Part shown: in pieces, positions 22,501-34,600 of the stretch
Layout of the letters: every line of letters starts with the position of its first letter
How positions within the stretch are numbered: the first letter of the stretch is position 1
Source of the DNA: Blastobasis lacticolella
Lineage: Eukaryota; Arthropoda; Insecta; Lepidoptera; Blastobasidae
NCBI GenBank assembly: GCA_905147135.1
Contig: LR990039.1
Span: forward strand, 31,245,708 to 31,309,707
DNA length: 64,000 nt
Reading direction: 5' to 3'
The notes under the pieces: generated by a model
Databases searched by the model: none
Told to the model about the DNA's origin: nothing
What the model saw: the letters and a program-made list of their open reading frames with translations, nothing else
Translations under genes and position numbers: made by a program

Positions 22501-25500
22501 GTTGTTCTTAAGCTGTTTGAGAGCCATACTAATCTCGTACAGGCTGATGTCCGGGATATCTTCGGTGTAGTGTTGGGTCAACTTGGCTCAGGGGTCTTTT
22601 GCCATACTGGTAACAGGTGCCCGTGTTGTCGTGTATAACTGTCCATAGAACCTCTCGACTTCCCTCAAAACCTCGAACTTGGTCGAAACAACTCTGCCGT
22701 CATCCGTTTTCAGTCTCGTCAACTGGCTCTGTCCAATCGACAGATCTCTCGCAAAGACTTTAGAGCCTCAATATTGGTAGTATTGAAGCGGCGTACGTCG
22801 CGAGTCAGAGACTTGGAGATCTGTCGATTAAGTCGCCTAATTTGAGAGACATCATCAGGGGATTGCAGAGTCATTCCGCGTCTTTCTTCGATGAGTTTGA
22901 GGGTATCGTCAGAGATTTTGTTTGTTCTGTTTGTACGGCAGGCTTTATAAAACTTTGACCCAACCGTATATACAGTTTCCACGAACCTGTTATTATAGTC
23001 GTCCACGTCGACGAACTCTCCTAGGCACTCGAAGCGATTTTGTAATTCGAGTTGAAAGCACAAGAGGGGGCTTGTCAACGGCATTGGATATCTCGCGAAC
23101 AGCCTCTTCGGAGTATTAGACGAGAGATTCGCGGAACAGTATGAAAAAGATATCAAATTACTGCAAGAGAACCAAAGTCATATCATGACCCTCTGGAGAA
23201 ACCAGACATCAATAGTGGAGTCTGCTTCAATGCTGATAGCCGAGTTGAGTATTATATCAAGCAAGTTACCTAAAGAAGTTTCGTTACCAATTGAAAACAT
23301 TCACACAGATTTACGTAAACTGTACAGTCTTATCAAGATAAAAACAAGATCATTATCAGATATTCTTCTATTTGAAATGAAAATACCATTGATTAGCAGA
23401 GAATCTTACGAGATTTTGAAAATAATTTCTATCCCGAAACATTTTCAAGGCGAACTAATAATCAAGCTAGTTCCGATATCAGATTACATCGCTATGAACA
23501 TCAAGAGAGATTCGTTTATTCCAATGAACGAAATTGACGTCCGATCTTGTACAGTATACTCGGAGACTTATTATTGTCACAGTCAAAAACCAGAATATGA
23601 AATGAAAAGTGACAAAAACTCTTATCAAGTGACAATATTTATTTCACCAATAATTATTACAAACAAACTTTCAACTTGTACTCCGGGTTTTGAATTTGGA
23701 TGGGTATAGGCCGGAGCGTGGACTTCATCAATCTCGATCTTTCCAGCTGGGGATTAATATTCAATGTGCCTCTTACCAAGCGGTTATCACTGCCAATTTT
23801 AACGCTATTGATCACCGAGACATCATTGAATATATGCCGTTTCGTAGATAGGATGAAGTCAATCTCATTTTTTGTGACACCATCGGGACTAACCCACGTC
23901 CATCTGCGATGATCCGGCTTCCTGAAAAATGAGTTCATCATAAAGAGTCCCTCCTTCTCCATAAAGCCGGCCAGCATCTGGCCACGGGCGTTCCGACTTC
24001 CAACTCCAAATTGCCCCACTCTCAACTCGTCTCCGCCTCGTTTGCCCAGATTCGCGTTGAAAAAAATCGCGGGCTAAAATCCCACTGCCGCGATGTACCA
24101 ATGACTCTGCATTAGTAGAACACTAACCGATGCTCTTACGGTGGAAAAATATCGTGATGAATCGGCGGATTAGGCGACTGAATTTGTAACCATAATCCAA
24201 TCTAGTCAGGTTCTCCTGGTAGCAGGCCTACGGAGATCAGATGGCAGTCACTCAACTGTAATTACCTGATCTGCTAAATTCTGGATCATGGTCAAGGCTG
24301 ACTCCGGGCCCTCGAGCGCGAGAGCACAACCGGGACATTAACGCTATAATGATTGTATATTTTTAATAGTGTTACGAAAAAGGACAGGCAGATAAAGAAT
24401 TTACCTCCTACACCGTTGTACAACATACCTTGTTCCGAGCTCCGGGCCCTCGTGCGCGAGAGCACAACGGGAACATTAACGCCAAGATCATTATTACTGT
24501 AATCACACACAAGTAATCGGCCGGTCGCCACACGGCATAGGTAATCTTTGTTTACGGAACTTCCAACAGCCCACACACAACACTTACCTAACAGTAGTAG
24601 GAAACACCCGTACGAGTATGTTGTGCTGCAGACTGAATGCGGTCTGCATGAACCCGCATGCGGCTGCGACCAGCAGCGCGATCTGCAGCGACGAGTTTGA
24701 CCAATACATTGCGCCGGAGCAGGAAGCGCACAGCAGGAAGAACACGAACATGAGAGGCTTTTGCCCAAAGTGGTCAACCAGGTAGCCGGTGACGCTGATG
24801 CAGCACAGCGACACGAGGCCTAGGATAACGCCGTTCGTGTACGTCTCGGCGCCAGACAACACCTGCGAAGGGAAGACAAGGGCGTTTTTGGCTTATTTTT
24901 CACAAAGTACAACCTTATCTTATCGAAATAGTTGGTAGAACTGAGGCGGAAAGTTTCTCCAGCCATCAAAGCGTAGGACTAGCCCCCACGTAATGCAACG
25001 GACGACCTTTTAAATATCGTAGCTAGCCGATATATGCGAGATGCACAAAGTCATTGAAGGTAAGCAAGTATACCAAGCAGTAGACGTCCTGTGACTGAGA
25101 TGATGATGGTGATGATGATAATGACCTACAAATGTGGCGAGCCCTCCATGTGGGAAGGGTATTGAACTATCGCCCACAATATCAACGACCGCATGTACTT
25201 AAATATTGCGGGAACAAATAAAAGTAAAAAGACAATCATCATCACAGCCCGTAACAGTCCACTGCAAAACCTAGGGCCTCTCCACGAAAGGAGAGGTTAT
25301 TGAATAATCTCCTGGCCTGGCTGGCAAGTTGGAGATTGGGATGGTGCTATTCTACTCTGCCGGACACTACACGGCTAAAAAGACAATGTAAGTAGGCAAT
25401 TATTTTTGTTAATTTTTAAGTCTACATACCGGTACACATTCCGGCTCCTCCGTCAAGGCTCCTGTCGTATTAAAAACTTGTCTAGTATTGTAGTCGTTCA

Positions 25501-25658
25501 TGACGACACAAAACTCGACTGTATCCGTGTTGTGGTTAGTTTTGTAGTTTTCTATTATTGTTGAAAGCTGAGGGTACCACAGCCGTAATGCGCTGTACCT
25601 GTTGTACAAAGGAATCATTTTATTAGACCATAAAAATAGAAAATATATTTTTGATAAA

Positions 25659-25689
<31 letters not shown>

Positions 25690-28600
25690 TGTATGTATGA
25701 CGTATGTATATATACGTAATGCCAGAGTCTTCTTCGAGAAACGGGCTCGTAAGTCTCTGAATACAATAATTAGATCCATTTATAACAATTTCTATTTTAA
25801 TTTTTTTTGATTTTATTATAAAATTTACGATCTCTTTTATAGATTTATATAATTAATATAACATTGATAAATGTAAGGCTGTAAAATGAGATAATAAATA
25901 AATAAAAATAAATAAATAAAATAATGACAATTAATTCAGTAACATTATTTACAACCAATGTAGATCCATAAAATAACGTGACAAAATCGTAAGAAATTAA
26001 TAATTATTTTTAATTATTACCAATTATAAATTTATTAAATAAGAATTATTACTTGGTTAACTTATTACCTACTTATTACGTTTACATGGGCTACACAGCC
26101 TCAAATTAAAAACTTATTATATTTATTTAGATGTTTGTTGAGAAAAGTTGCGAATGAGGCAAAGATGACTTAACTACGCCAAATCCCAAACAGTATAAAA
26201 AACTCAGCAAAATAAAATGTGCACACGTGAAGCATTATAAAGAGCAATGTCGGACGTGTTCGAGAGATTCTAAAACTCAATGTGTAGGTATATTGCCGCC
26301 GGGTAGTGTAAAGTAGGTAATGTGTGCGACAGATAAACTACTAAAACAAAGGTAGGAGTACGTATTGGAATATCATCCGAAAAGAGTACAGTTCGAATTT
26401 CGTGCACGATATTGGCACAGTTTACTCTAACCGTAGCCATCCTTAATTTAGTACCGTTTCCCGAAGCAATTTCCAAATTTATGTTAAAGGTTGGGTGAGC
26501 TGGCAATCTAATCATGTACGGGTATATTCTAACTGCGAATATCGGATATATTGTCCTGTTTAAATTATGATGGAAGCCTCTAAAACGTATTTATGAAGTG
26601 ACCGTAATCCTATTAATATTTGTGAGTAGGTAGACTGGTCTGGATTAAATTTGACAAAATAATGTTCAGATGGCACTTTAGGTAAGCATATAGGGTAGAA
26701 AGTAATTAACTATTTAAATAAATCTGAAGGAGATGAATTAAAGTACTGTGGCGTTTCACACTGCCGACTTTGGCGACACACACGCCAAGGGAAGTCACAG
26801 GACGTGGCCATTTATGGACAGGTTGCGAAGTCCACGGCATCCAACCAACAGCAGCGTTGTGCTCTGTGCTAGCACAAGTGTGTCCGCGAGAAAGCTAGCG
26901 CGGCGAAAGAGCGTTTGGTTCCTTTTTTAAATACTAAGTTGAAAGTGGTAGCAATACCTATGTCGCGCCTTTTCTTGTTTATCGCGCGAGAGAGCAACTT
27001 GTGCTAGCTCCACAGACTGGATCCATCTCGTTTTATAGCGACACGGATACGAACACAATGTCCTTTTTACATTCGCTTGTGTGAAATTACATGTGAAAGA
27101 CATTAAATATTGAGGACAAAATATTATTATCTTTAAACGATGCAGACTCTCTATTAACTCTACTAATACTTGATGTGAAAAAAAAAGTAATTGAACCCAA
27201 TAACATTTCTCAAGATAAGGATAAGAAATTGGTCGATAGAAACACGACCGCGAATGATTTTGACAAAGCTTGTTCCCGCGGGATTCGCGAATCACGGGTT
27301 AAAATCTAGAGATAAAATGTAACGCCTAATACACTTAAGCGTTGTAATAATCTTTGGAACGGGGCGATTCTGCAATCACCGTGGCTAATCTAACATTTAT
27401 ATTTAACAATTACTTATTTCACGCAATCACAACAAAAATAATATTTTAATCCTTACACCTAAACCTAAATATATTCAAATAGAAAACCTCCTACAGTGCA
27501 TCCCCCAATCCCCATGCAATACGGTTCCCAGAAGGATGGCATCAGTTCACCTCAGATACCATGATTTAGATAGTTCAAAATGCGAATCCGAACATTTAAT
27601 ACCAGGAAGACTGTGGGTAGATACTGGCCTGTTCCAATTTGTGGTAAATGCATTCCGCATTCATATATCAAATATCGAGCAAAAACAATACGCTCCGACG
27701 CCAATTATTGGAGTGCTACAAACGATATGGTTTAAACCTGATAATATTGGCACCACTAACGCAATTAGTTAATTAGATTACCTATTATAAATTTTGAAGT
27801 ACTTATACGTCAAAATTTGTAAAAACACAATACACTTTGTTGGCATTGAGCAAAATGTACAATAAATACAGTTCAGAGAAATATAAAATTTTATTTTAAA
27901 TTAATGGTAAGCTGGCTGCTAGCTAGAAACCATGGCTGGTGGAGTTCTAGTTAATGTAAACCAGCGAATAAATCTGTATACGTAGGTACTTATAAAAAAT
28001 CGATAGCAGACTTTTATGTGTATGTGTATTCATTACCAATTCATGCTCGCTTAATCTGTTTCGAGAAATACTTACGCAAACAAACAGACGAATGTCAGTG
28101 TGGACATCAGTATGAGTCGAAAGACGTGCGGCTGCCGGAATAGGTCCTTAGCGTCGAACAAAGCATTTACTATTTGTTTCTTCAAACTAGTCTTCAATGT
28201 TGGCGTGTGAACACCTGTCGCGTTCAGCGAAGTCACCTGGATTACAAATTACAGGTTATGTAAAATATTTTTATTAAGCCAAGAAACTGTCCAGATTGAC
28301 TGGACACCTAACTGTAGGTGACCTTTTTAAGGATAAGATATACCGAATATATACCTACAACAATCGGTAGGTACATATAAAAACCACAAGCTTTTATAAG
28401 TATACTAATCACAAATACAGCAGATCTCTCATTTCCACGCACCTGAAGAGGCAGCGTGGGTAGGTATCCCACAAGGTGGACCGACGGCCTGGTAAAGATC
28501 GCAGGTACCATCTGAATGCGGAAGGTACAGAACTGGCCTATCCGGAGACCCTGCAGTGGGCGCCTTTCGGCTGATATGATGATGACTTTCTCATTTACTG

Positions 28601-31600
28601 TCAATTTTTTTCGGCTTTCGAAAACGACGGTAATTATTCAAGGAAGCGTCAATCAAAAGCTAGTTAATAACATAAAAAATAACTTTTATTTTCTGCCAAA
28701 TATCACGACGTAGTCCGGTAATTAATTATACAAATTAGCATTGGCGGGTCACCAGTCGCCACCCTTTGATGAACCTACACTCCAACATAGGTAGCTACGA
28801 TGAAAATGTTTTAGCCACGTTGTAAGGGTCGTTTATCCCGCATTGTTTGGGAGCACCAAAAGGCAATCTACCTAATGACGCCCCAAAATGTCCTCGTGCC
28901 TTATTCAAACACATTACTATAAAATTTACTCCGCCTATTATGTCTCCCGTGCTTTAATTTAGATTGTACATATTGATGTGGGACCGTAATTAATATCAAC
29001 TTAAGTCATTATGAAGGACCACAGATTTGTGTTGGCGTCATTTACCTTGTTACTAATTAATGGTGAGTGGCAATCACACCGTACGAAATGCGTTGCACTT
29101 CAATAATATTTAAATTCAGCTAGGTACGTAGGTAGTAGGTAATAATCTACACGTACTATTTGTTTTTTAATTTTGCGCAGTACCTACGTACTTGGACGTA
29201 CTTAGTCAAATGTCAATCAAAACTGATGACAGTGATCATAATACAATATTTTTGCGTAGTGTCTACCAAGCAAAGTGATGCATGACCCACCCACCCTCTC
29301 ACCCACATGAAGTATGAAGCGTACTAGTAGTGAAAGAATTTTCGAAATTAAAAAAGTCATCTTAGTACCTACTGAGAGACGTAAACAAACGCTCTCTTAT
29401 GGCGTGGCGCGAGCTCTATCACTTTTGTGTTAGCCGTGTAGGATCCTTTATAATGTTCCTCCCAAGTTTGGTCAAAAACGGTTCAGTAATTTAGTTATTG
29501 TCACATCTAGCGCTTATGAAACTTCTCCGGAAAAAATTGGCAATAGAGTTATTTTACTAGGTATTATGGCTCTATAATCTGAAATACATTTCTTTTGCAC
29601 CGGGCCTGGGTTTTTTTTCTATGGGAATTGGAACCCTTATTTGATAGCTTGGGTTACATATTGCAAGTTTCTTCGGAATGTAATTTTTTTAAACAATATA
29701 GCTCATTATTACTTGCTGATAATGTAGCTTTACTGTATGAGTACCTATACAAACCTATACAAAAGATGAAATACATTTCACCTAGTCATCCACACCGCCG
29801 GCCCCCGGCGGGATTGTACCCAGAAAGTAGTGTCCGACCGAAGGTTAATTTCAAGCCGACGCCAAAGCCAATTAATCAGCTATCACCACAACCTCTAATC
29901 TCTAAGTATTTTGTTCAAGATTAACCACAAGCTACAATTAATAATATAAATTATTTTATAATTTTAATATTTAACTTTTATTGTCTTATATTGACTGTAT
30001 AATATAGAGAGGTATTTTAATCATCTATGGAAGTTGATGTAGAGACGATAATAGAATTACCTTGCAATAATATTTGTCAAAAATAACAAAAAACCACCTT
30101 CGGCGAAAACTTCGACTTCGGCCGGGTTTCGCCGAAAGCGGTTTTTTTGGCAGAAGGTGGTCGAAGCCGAGGCCAAAGTCGGCCTGGACACTAACAGAAA
30201 GCAATATGCGTAGCCTCGTTGGATAGCAAGGCTTGTCTGTTGCCTGAGGAACGAACCAGCTTTCCGGACACCTGTAGTGTGGCTTTTTGGATAAGAAGGA
30301 TATCACTTGTCTTACACCCATATTACAAGTTTTGCTTAGTTTGGGGCTAGGTTGCGCTGTGCAAATTGGTGCAAGATAATTTAATATTTATATATGTAAG
30401 AAGTCACGTCGTCATTAACATGGTATACGTATAACTGCTTAGAAAGAAAAAAGAAACTAACCGGAAACGTGTCTTTCGCTTGGCCCGTGTTAGTCTTATA
30501 GATGCCCTTCAGCACGTCCATCGCTTCGTCTTCCTGCCCGTGGGAGAACAGGAACTTGGGGCTTTCAGGTAGATGCCAGTACATCATGGCCGCTAACAGG
30601 CTGAAGCAGGAGCTCACGTACAGGTACAGGTTCCATGAGTGGAGTTCTGCGAACGAGACCAAACCTTTGTCAACACAAAACAAACGAGATCAAACACGAG
30701 GGATTTATCGTGTATAGTTCAGGAGTTGACATAACCACCTTCTGTCTCCATAATCAGTTCAGCTCTAGGGTACCATAACATTGCATTGTCACCGAACTTA
30801 TAAGTATCAGAACCTCAGCTTAATCGGATGTCAAAAAGAGGTTTTAATTCAATATATACATACATACACGGCAAGTTTACCTCTATGGAGCAAAATCCGA
30901 TAAAAATCACTCATTCGATTTTTCAGCAAACCCGCCGTCCGATCCGATATGGAGCCGGCGTGAAAATCGCAAAATGCTTGGGTTTCTAAGAATTTTCGTG
31001 TATGGGAGGCTCGGGTCTCCGGGATAAAAGGGACGTGAAAATATTATTAGGTATAAGTCTACAAAATACTGCCATAGCAAACAAGATACTTTACATAAAG
31101 AAGCTTATTACAGCTTATTACATTATTACAACTTGTTGTAATCTTCTTGTTGTAAGATTACGTGACGAAGTATACTCTACTCGAAGTGGAAACCGCTGAT
31201 TAGTATTTCATTAGGCGGCAAAGAGAACTTCGAGTACATGGCAACATAAGCGCTGAAGAGTTTACTCACGCAAAACCTATGGATACAAGAGGCTTTTGCC
31301 CAAGCAGTTGCGCTAACGCTACCCATAACACTTATGATGTTGATTCCAACAAATCCTGAATAACAATGACAATTATTGTGAAGAAGTATGCGAAATATCT
31401 GCAATGCATCCGGATGATGCCTTCTTGGGTAATACATATTCAAGGTCTATACGTCCAACTAGTTTATGCGGCTGTGGAAAGTGATTTGCATGGACAAGAC
31501 AGTAAATTTTTGTTATTCATTACTGGCGGTGCAGGAAGTGGAAATTCCTTCGTCTTTAAATTAGGTACTCATCGAACAAATTTAGCTCACTTCCGATTGA

Positions 31601-34600
31601 AAAGGAAATACCAAAATAAACACACACCAAGTTACTGGCTAAAGGACATAAAATGAACGACATAAATGGCGCCATATACACTAGTTAGTCACAATTATAT
31701 GATATTTCTGTGTTATACAACTACATCTCCAATAATACATAAATACTGAAATTTATTTGACTGGGTGCGTAATATATTGCTTTTTGGTGATATACTTCAA
31801 CTCCCACCGGTAAAAGGGCATTGGTGTTTTATTCAGCCGCCACTGTACTCGGCTAAAGTGTATAAGCACTATACTATATACTATAAACTCAATAGCACGA
31901 TACTATAAACTCAATACTGTTTCGACCTCGAATTTATGGCTCGTACTTTTGTACGTAAGTCCGTCTTTAACGTCTGTTCATACCGACATATTTTTAACTA
32001 ATATATCTATCATTTTCTGCAGGAATTAGAGGTCACGTAATAAATTGGGGTGCAAAGTATATCATAAACCGAAAACAATAACAACACGTAGAAACAAGTA
32101 ACCTACACGTGCCCAAATTTAAGATCTATCGTAAACCACAGATCAAACGAAATAATCGTGAACAGTTCAATTCCGCAGGGAATATTCGTGTCAGATGTAG
32201 GTATTTTATTTGTGACTAATATAAACGACCTTCGTAAAACAGTAGACATCGACTGTATACGTTTCGTTGATGATATTTACCTTACATTTCAAAGTAACAC
32301 AATTGGATTTAAAGATAACATGCCACTTTCCCAATGTTGGAATATCACAAATTCCACGAAGAAAACTTCTCAAAAATCAAAATAATGGAAGTTAGACCCG
32401 AACACAACTAGTGTTAAAATTGCAGAGCCCCTTTTTCTTTCACAATTTAAGAACGTTATTTTTTATTACTTTTAACATAGCTGATTATATTACAATTGAT
32501 GTACTTGAATCCCTTGTGGTTTTTTGTTGAACTCCGTACATACATCCATTTATCTATCCTCAGAAACTATAATATTTACAATATAAGCTAAGGGAGATGT
32601 AAGTATATCAATAAAATATTTTAGCTTTGAAGTAGAGTCTGGAGATCGTTTTGAATTCGCCACAAATTAATATACCTAAATAACATTTCAAAATAACGAC
32701 CATTTAAGTTTAATCTATTAAACATACAACTAACAAATTATTGTAGGCTGTAATGCTATACAAAATCATTTGGTCGAATAAACGTAGTCATTTACCAATT
32801 TCAAATAAGTCAGTATATTTTGGTTAACACTAAAATTGCAAGGGAAGAAGAGTCCGATTTTTTAATTTCCAATTTTTATGTGCCGTGATATTTTTAGTTT
32901 TTATACTTACTTTATTTATAGTAAGTAGGTACAAACTACTTTAATAAGGCATACAATATAAACACTTTTTTCTACACTCATAGCGTAATGCTCCAATTAC
33001 ATATTCGAAAACGGTCGTTTAAGGATATTCACGCTAGTCTATAATTTTTTTATAAATTACATGATGATACAGCATACAGCATTTCCCATACTATTTTCAA
33101 TATTGTTTTTTATATTTTTTGTCTCAATACGTAAATATGGCATTATCAAATTTAAAATTCAAACTTTCCTGTTTATGTTTGTTATTGTGTTGGTATGTAC
33201 CTATTACATGTATTTGGAATTATTTTGTCGCTGAACAGATACGAACGCTAATTTTTGTTATTTGTGTTTGTGTATATTTTTCTTGTTTGAAATGTGAAAG
33301 TAGTGGAGATAATTTCGCGCCGCTTGATATCCTCGACGCGTAGGTATAACAGAACTGACTCGCGGCTTACTTCTAGCAAAGTTGAGAAAATTATAAGTAA
33401 GTACGAAAAGGATAATGTTAAAACGTGAAAATAAGAGTGTAGATAGACATAGACGTGTCTTTATTTGGTCCAATAACACATTAAAAAAACTAACAGAATA
33501 AATACATATAAGGAAGTAGGACGACGCGTCATTGGACCAAATTGGACCAGCCACAGCTTAACTATGAATGGCAGCCGCCAAACACAGCGCTGGTTTTCAG
33601 ACTGACCCATAATAGACTTCGATGCGCGCATTGCGTGAACGACGTGCTAATACTGAAATTATTAATACTAATATAAATAATACAAAATAAGAGAAGAAAA
33701 GAAATCCATATTTATACATGTAGAGCCTGTAATATAACATGGTATAAATAATATTTATCTCATTTCTTTAAAAATAATTTTTTATTGATTTTAATACATA
33801 GGCCCCTATTTAAATAGATATCAATTTATTTTAGGACTAACGAAGATTTTATGGATGGTTTGTTTCACTACAGCTCACTTACTTAAATATTACTGAATAG
33901 AACATTCGAATCGGTCAATTGACCTTTAGAAAAGCTAGTTTTTACTAAAAGTTCAACAAACAACTAATTTTCATCCACCATGAAAACAAACACTAGGAAC
34001 AAGCGTCGCAGTAGTTAAATATAATTGATTGACATAATCACTTTTGATGATTTTTGACATCATAATTCCAATAGGTACAAAGTCTTTACGACATTTCCCG
34101 TTTTATTATGGCGCCAAGAAATAGCAGAGAAAGTTTTACATTACTGTTGTAAATTATCCGCACCAGTACCATATTTCCCTTTGGAACACCATTAAAGGAT
34201 GTAAAAAAAACATTCGTGTAAAATTCAGGACGCCAATATAAGCCGCTACAAAACCAATATAAATCATGGGAAATTGCCAGGAGAGGCGAATGGAATGGAA
34301 ACATATATACCGAAGAGAAAATTGTATACCGGGTCAAATTTCTTCCAAACTGGCTCTTTGTAGTGGAACCGTGACGAAATACGAATAATTGTCAAATTGA
34401 CAAGACTCCATTTCTCATTGTACTTACTTGATGCAGAAATAGGACAACGGATAGCATACACAACGGAAAAAAGATACTGGTAGTTGTTATGAAGGAACCT
34501 TAGGACCACAGAAATCTAAATAAATTATTTACTTAGGACAAAAAAAAGACGGTTATAAAATATTTTTAAAAAGTAAGATGAACTGCGAAAAGTAAAATAA

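Larger units (their letters stand above)
21434..24065 (-). mobile_element. RTE-type LINE, 5'-truncated, with internal deletion
   Basis: Read on the minus strand it gives an apurinic-like endonuclease end (NANLGKRGGDELRVGQFGVG, then NSFFRKPDHRRWTWVSPDG and EIDFILS), a linker, the reverse transcriptase from APGDDGI through RPISLLTHVYKLFSRVI, AFVDYEKAFDS and GVRQGDVISRKLF (22581-21817), and the C-terminal WQWAGHIARRTDGRWG and VGRPPTRWTDDLVRIAG (21784-21449). The segment with the catalytic F/YADD box is deleted between about 21860 and 21785. The element also carries a foreign insert at 23062-23677. It is dead, and ends in a tga(tat)gat tail near 21434. Confidence 0.92.
21388..24345 (+). mobile_element. 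tRNA-derived SINE split by an RTE LINE
   Basis: The 5' part of the head (21388-21433) reads ggtggcttagtggttaaggg and then acgtaagcgagaggtc. The remainder resumes at about 24066 with gcgggctaaaatcccactgc, a diverged B-box region, and continues through the family body to the gagagcacaaccgggacatt tail near 24340. In intact copies these two parts are adjacent, so the LINE between them was inserted inside the head. Confidence 0.75.

Noticed and set aside
22023..22638. Plus-strand ORFs inside the RTE LINE
   Set aside because: They are antisense shadows of the minus-strand reverse transcriptase.
29595..29924. Single-exon 109-residue gene starting at 29595
   Set aside because: The N-terminal part is low in coding character, while a splice from the signal-peptide exon at 29011 joins in phase at 29728 and explains the conserved-looking end better.
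31270..31355. Functional exon of the transporter
   Set aside because: Its length breaks the frame, and exons C and D already join in phase without it.
34086..34509. Chemoreceptor-like exon on the minus strand
   Set aside because: Two overlapping frames look membrane-like, but no receptor motif or consistent splice sites were found.
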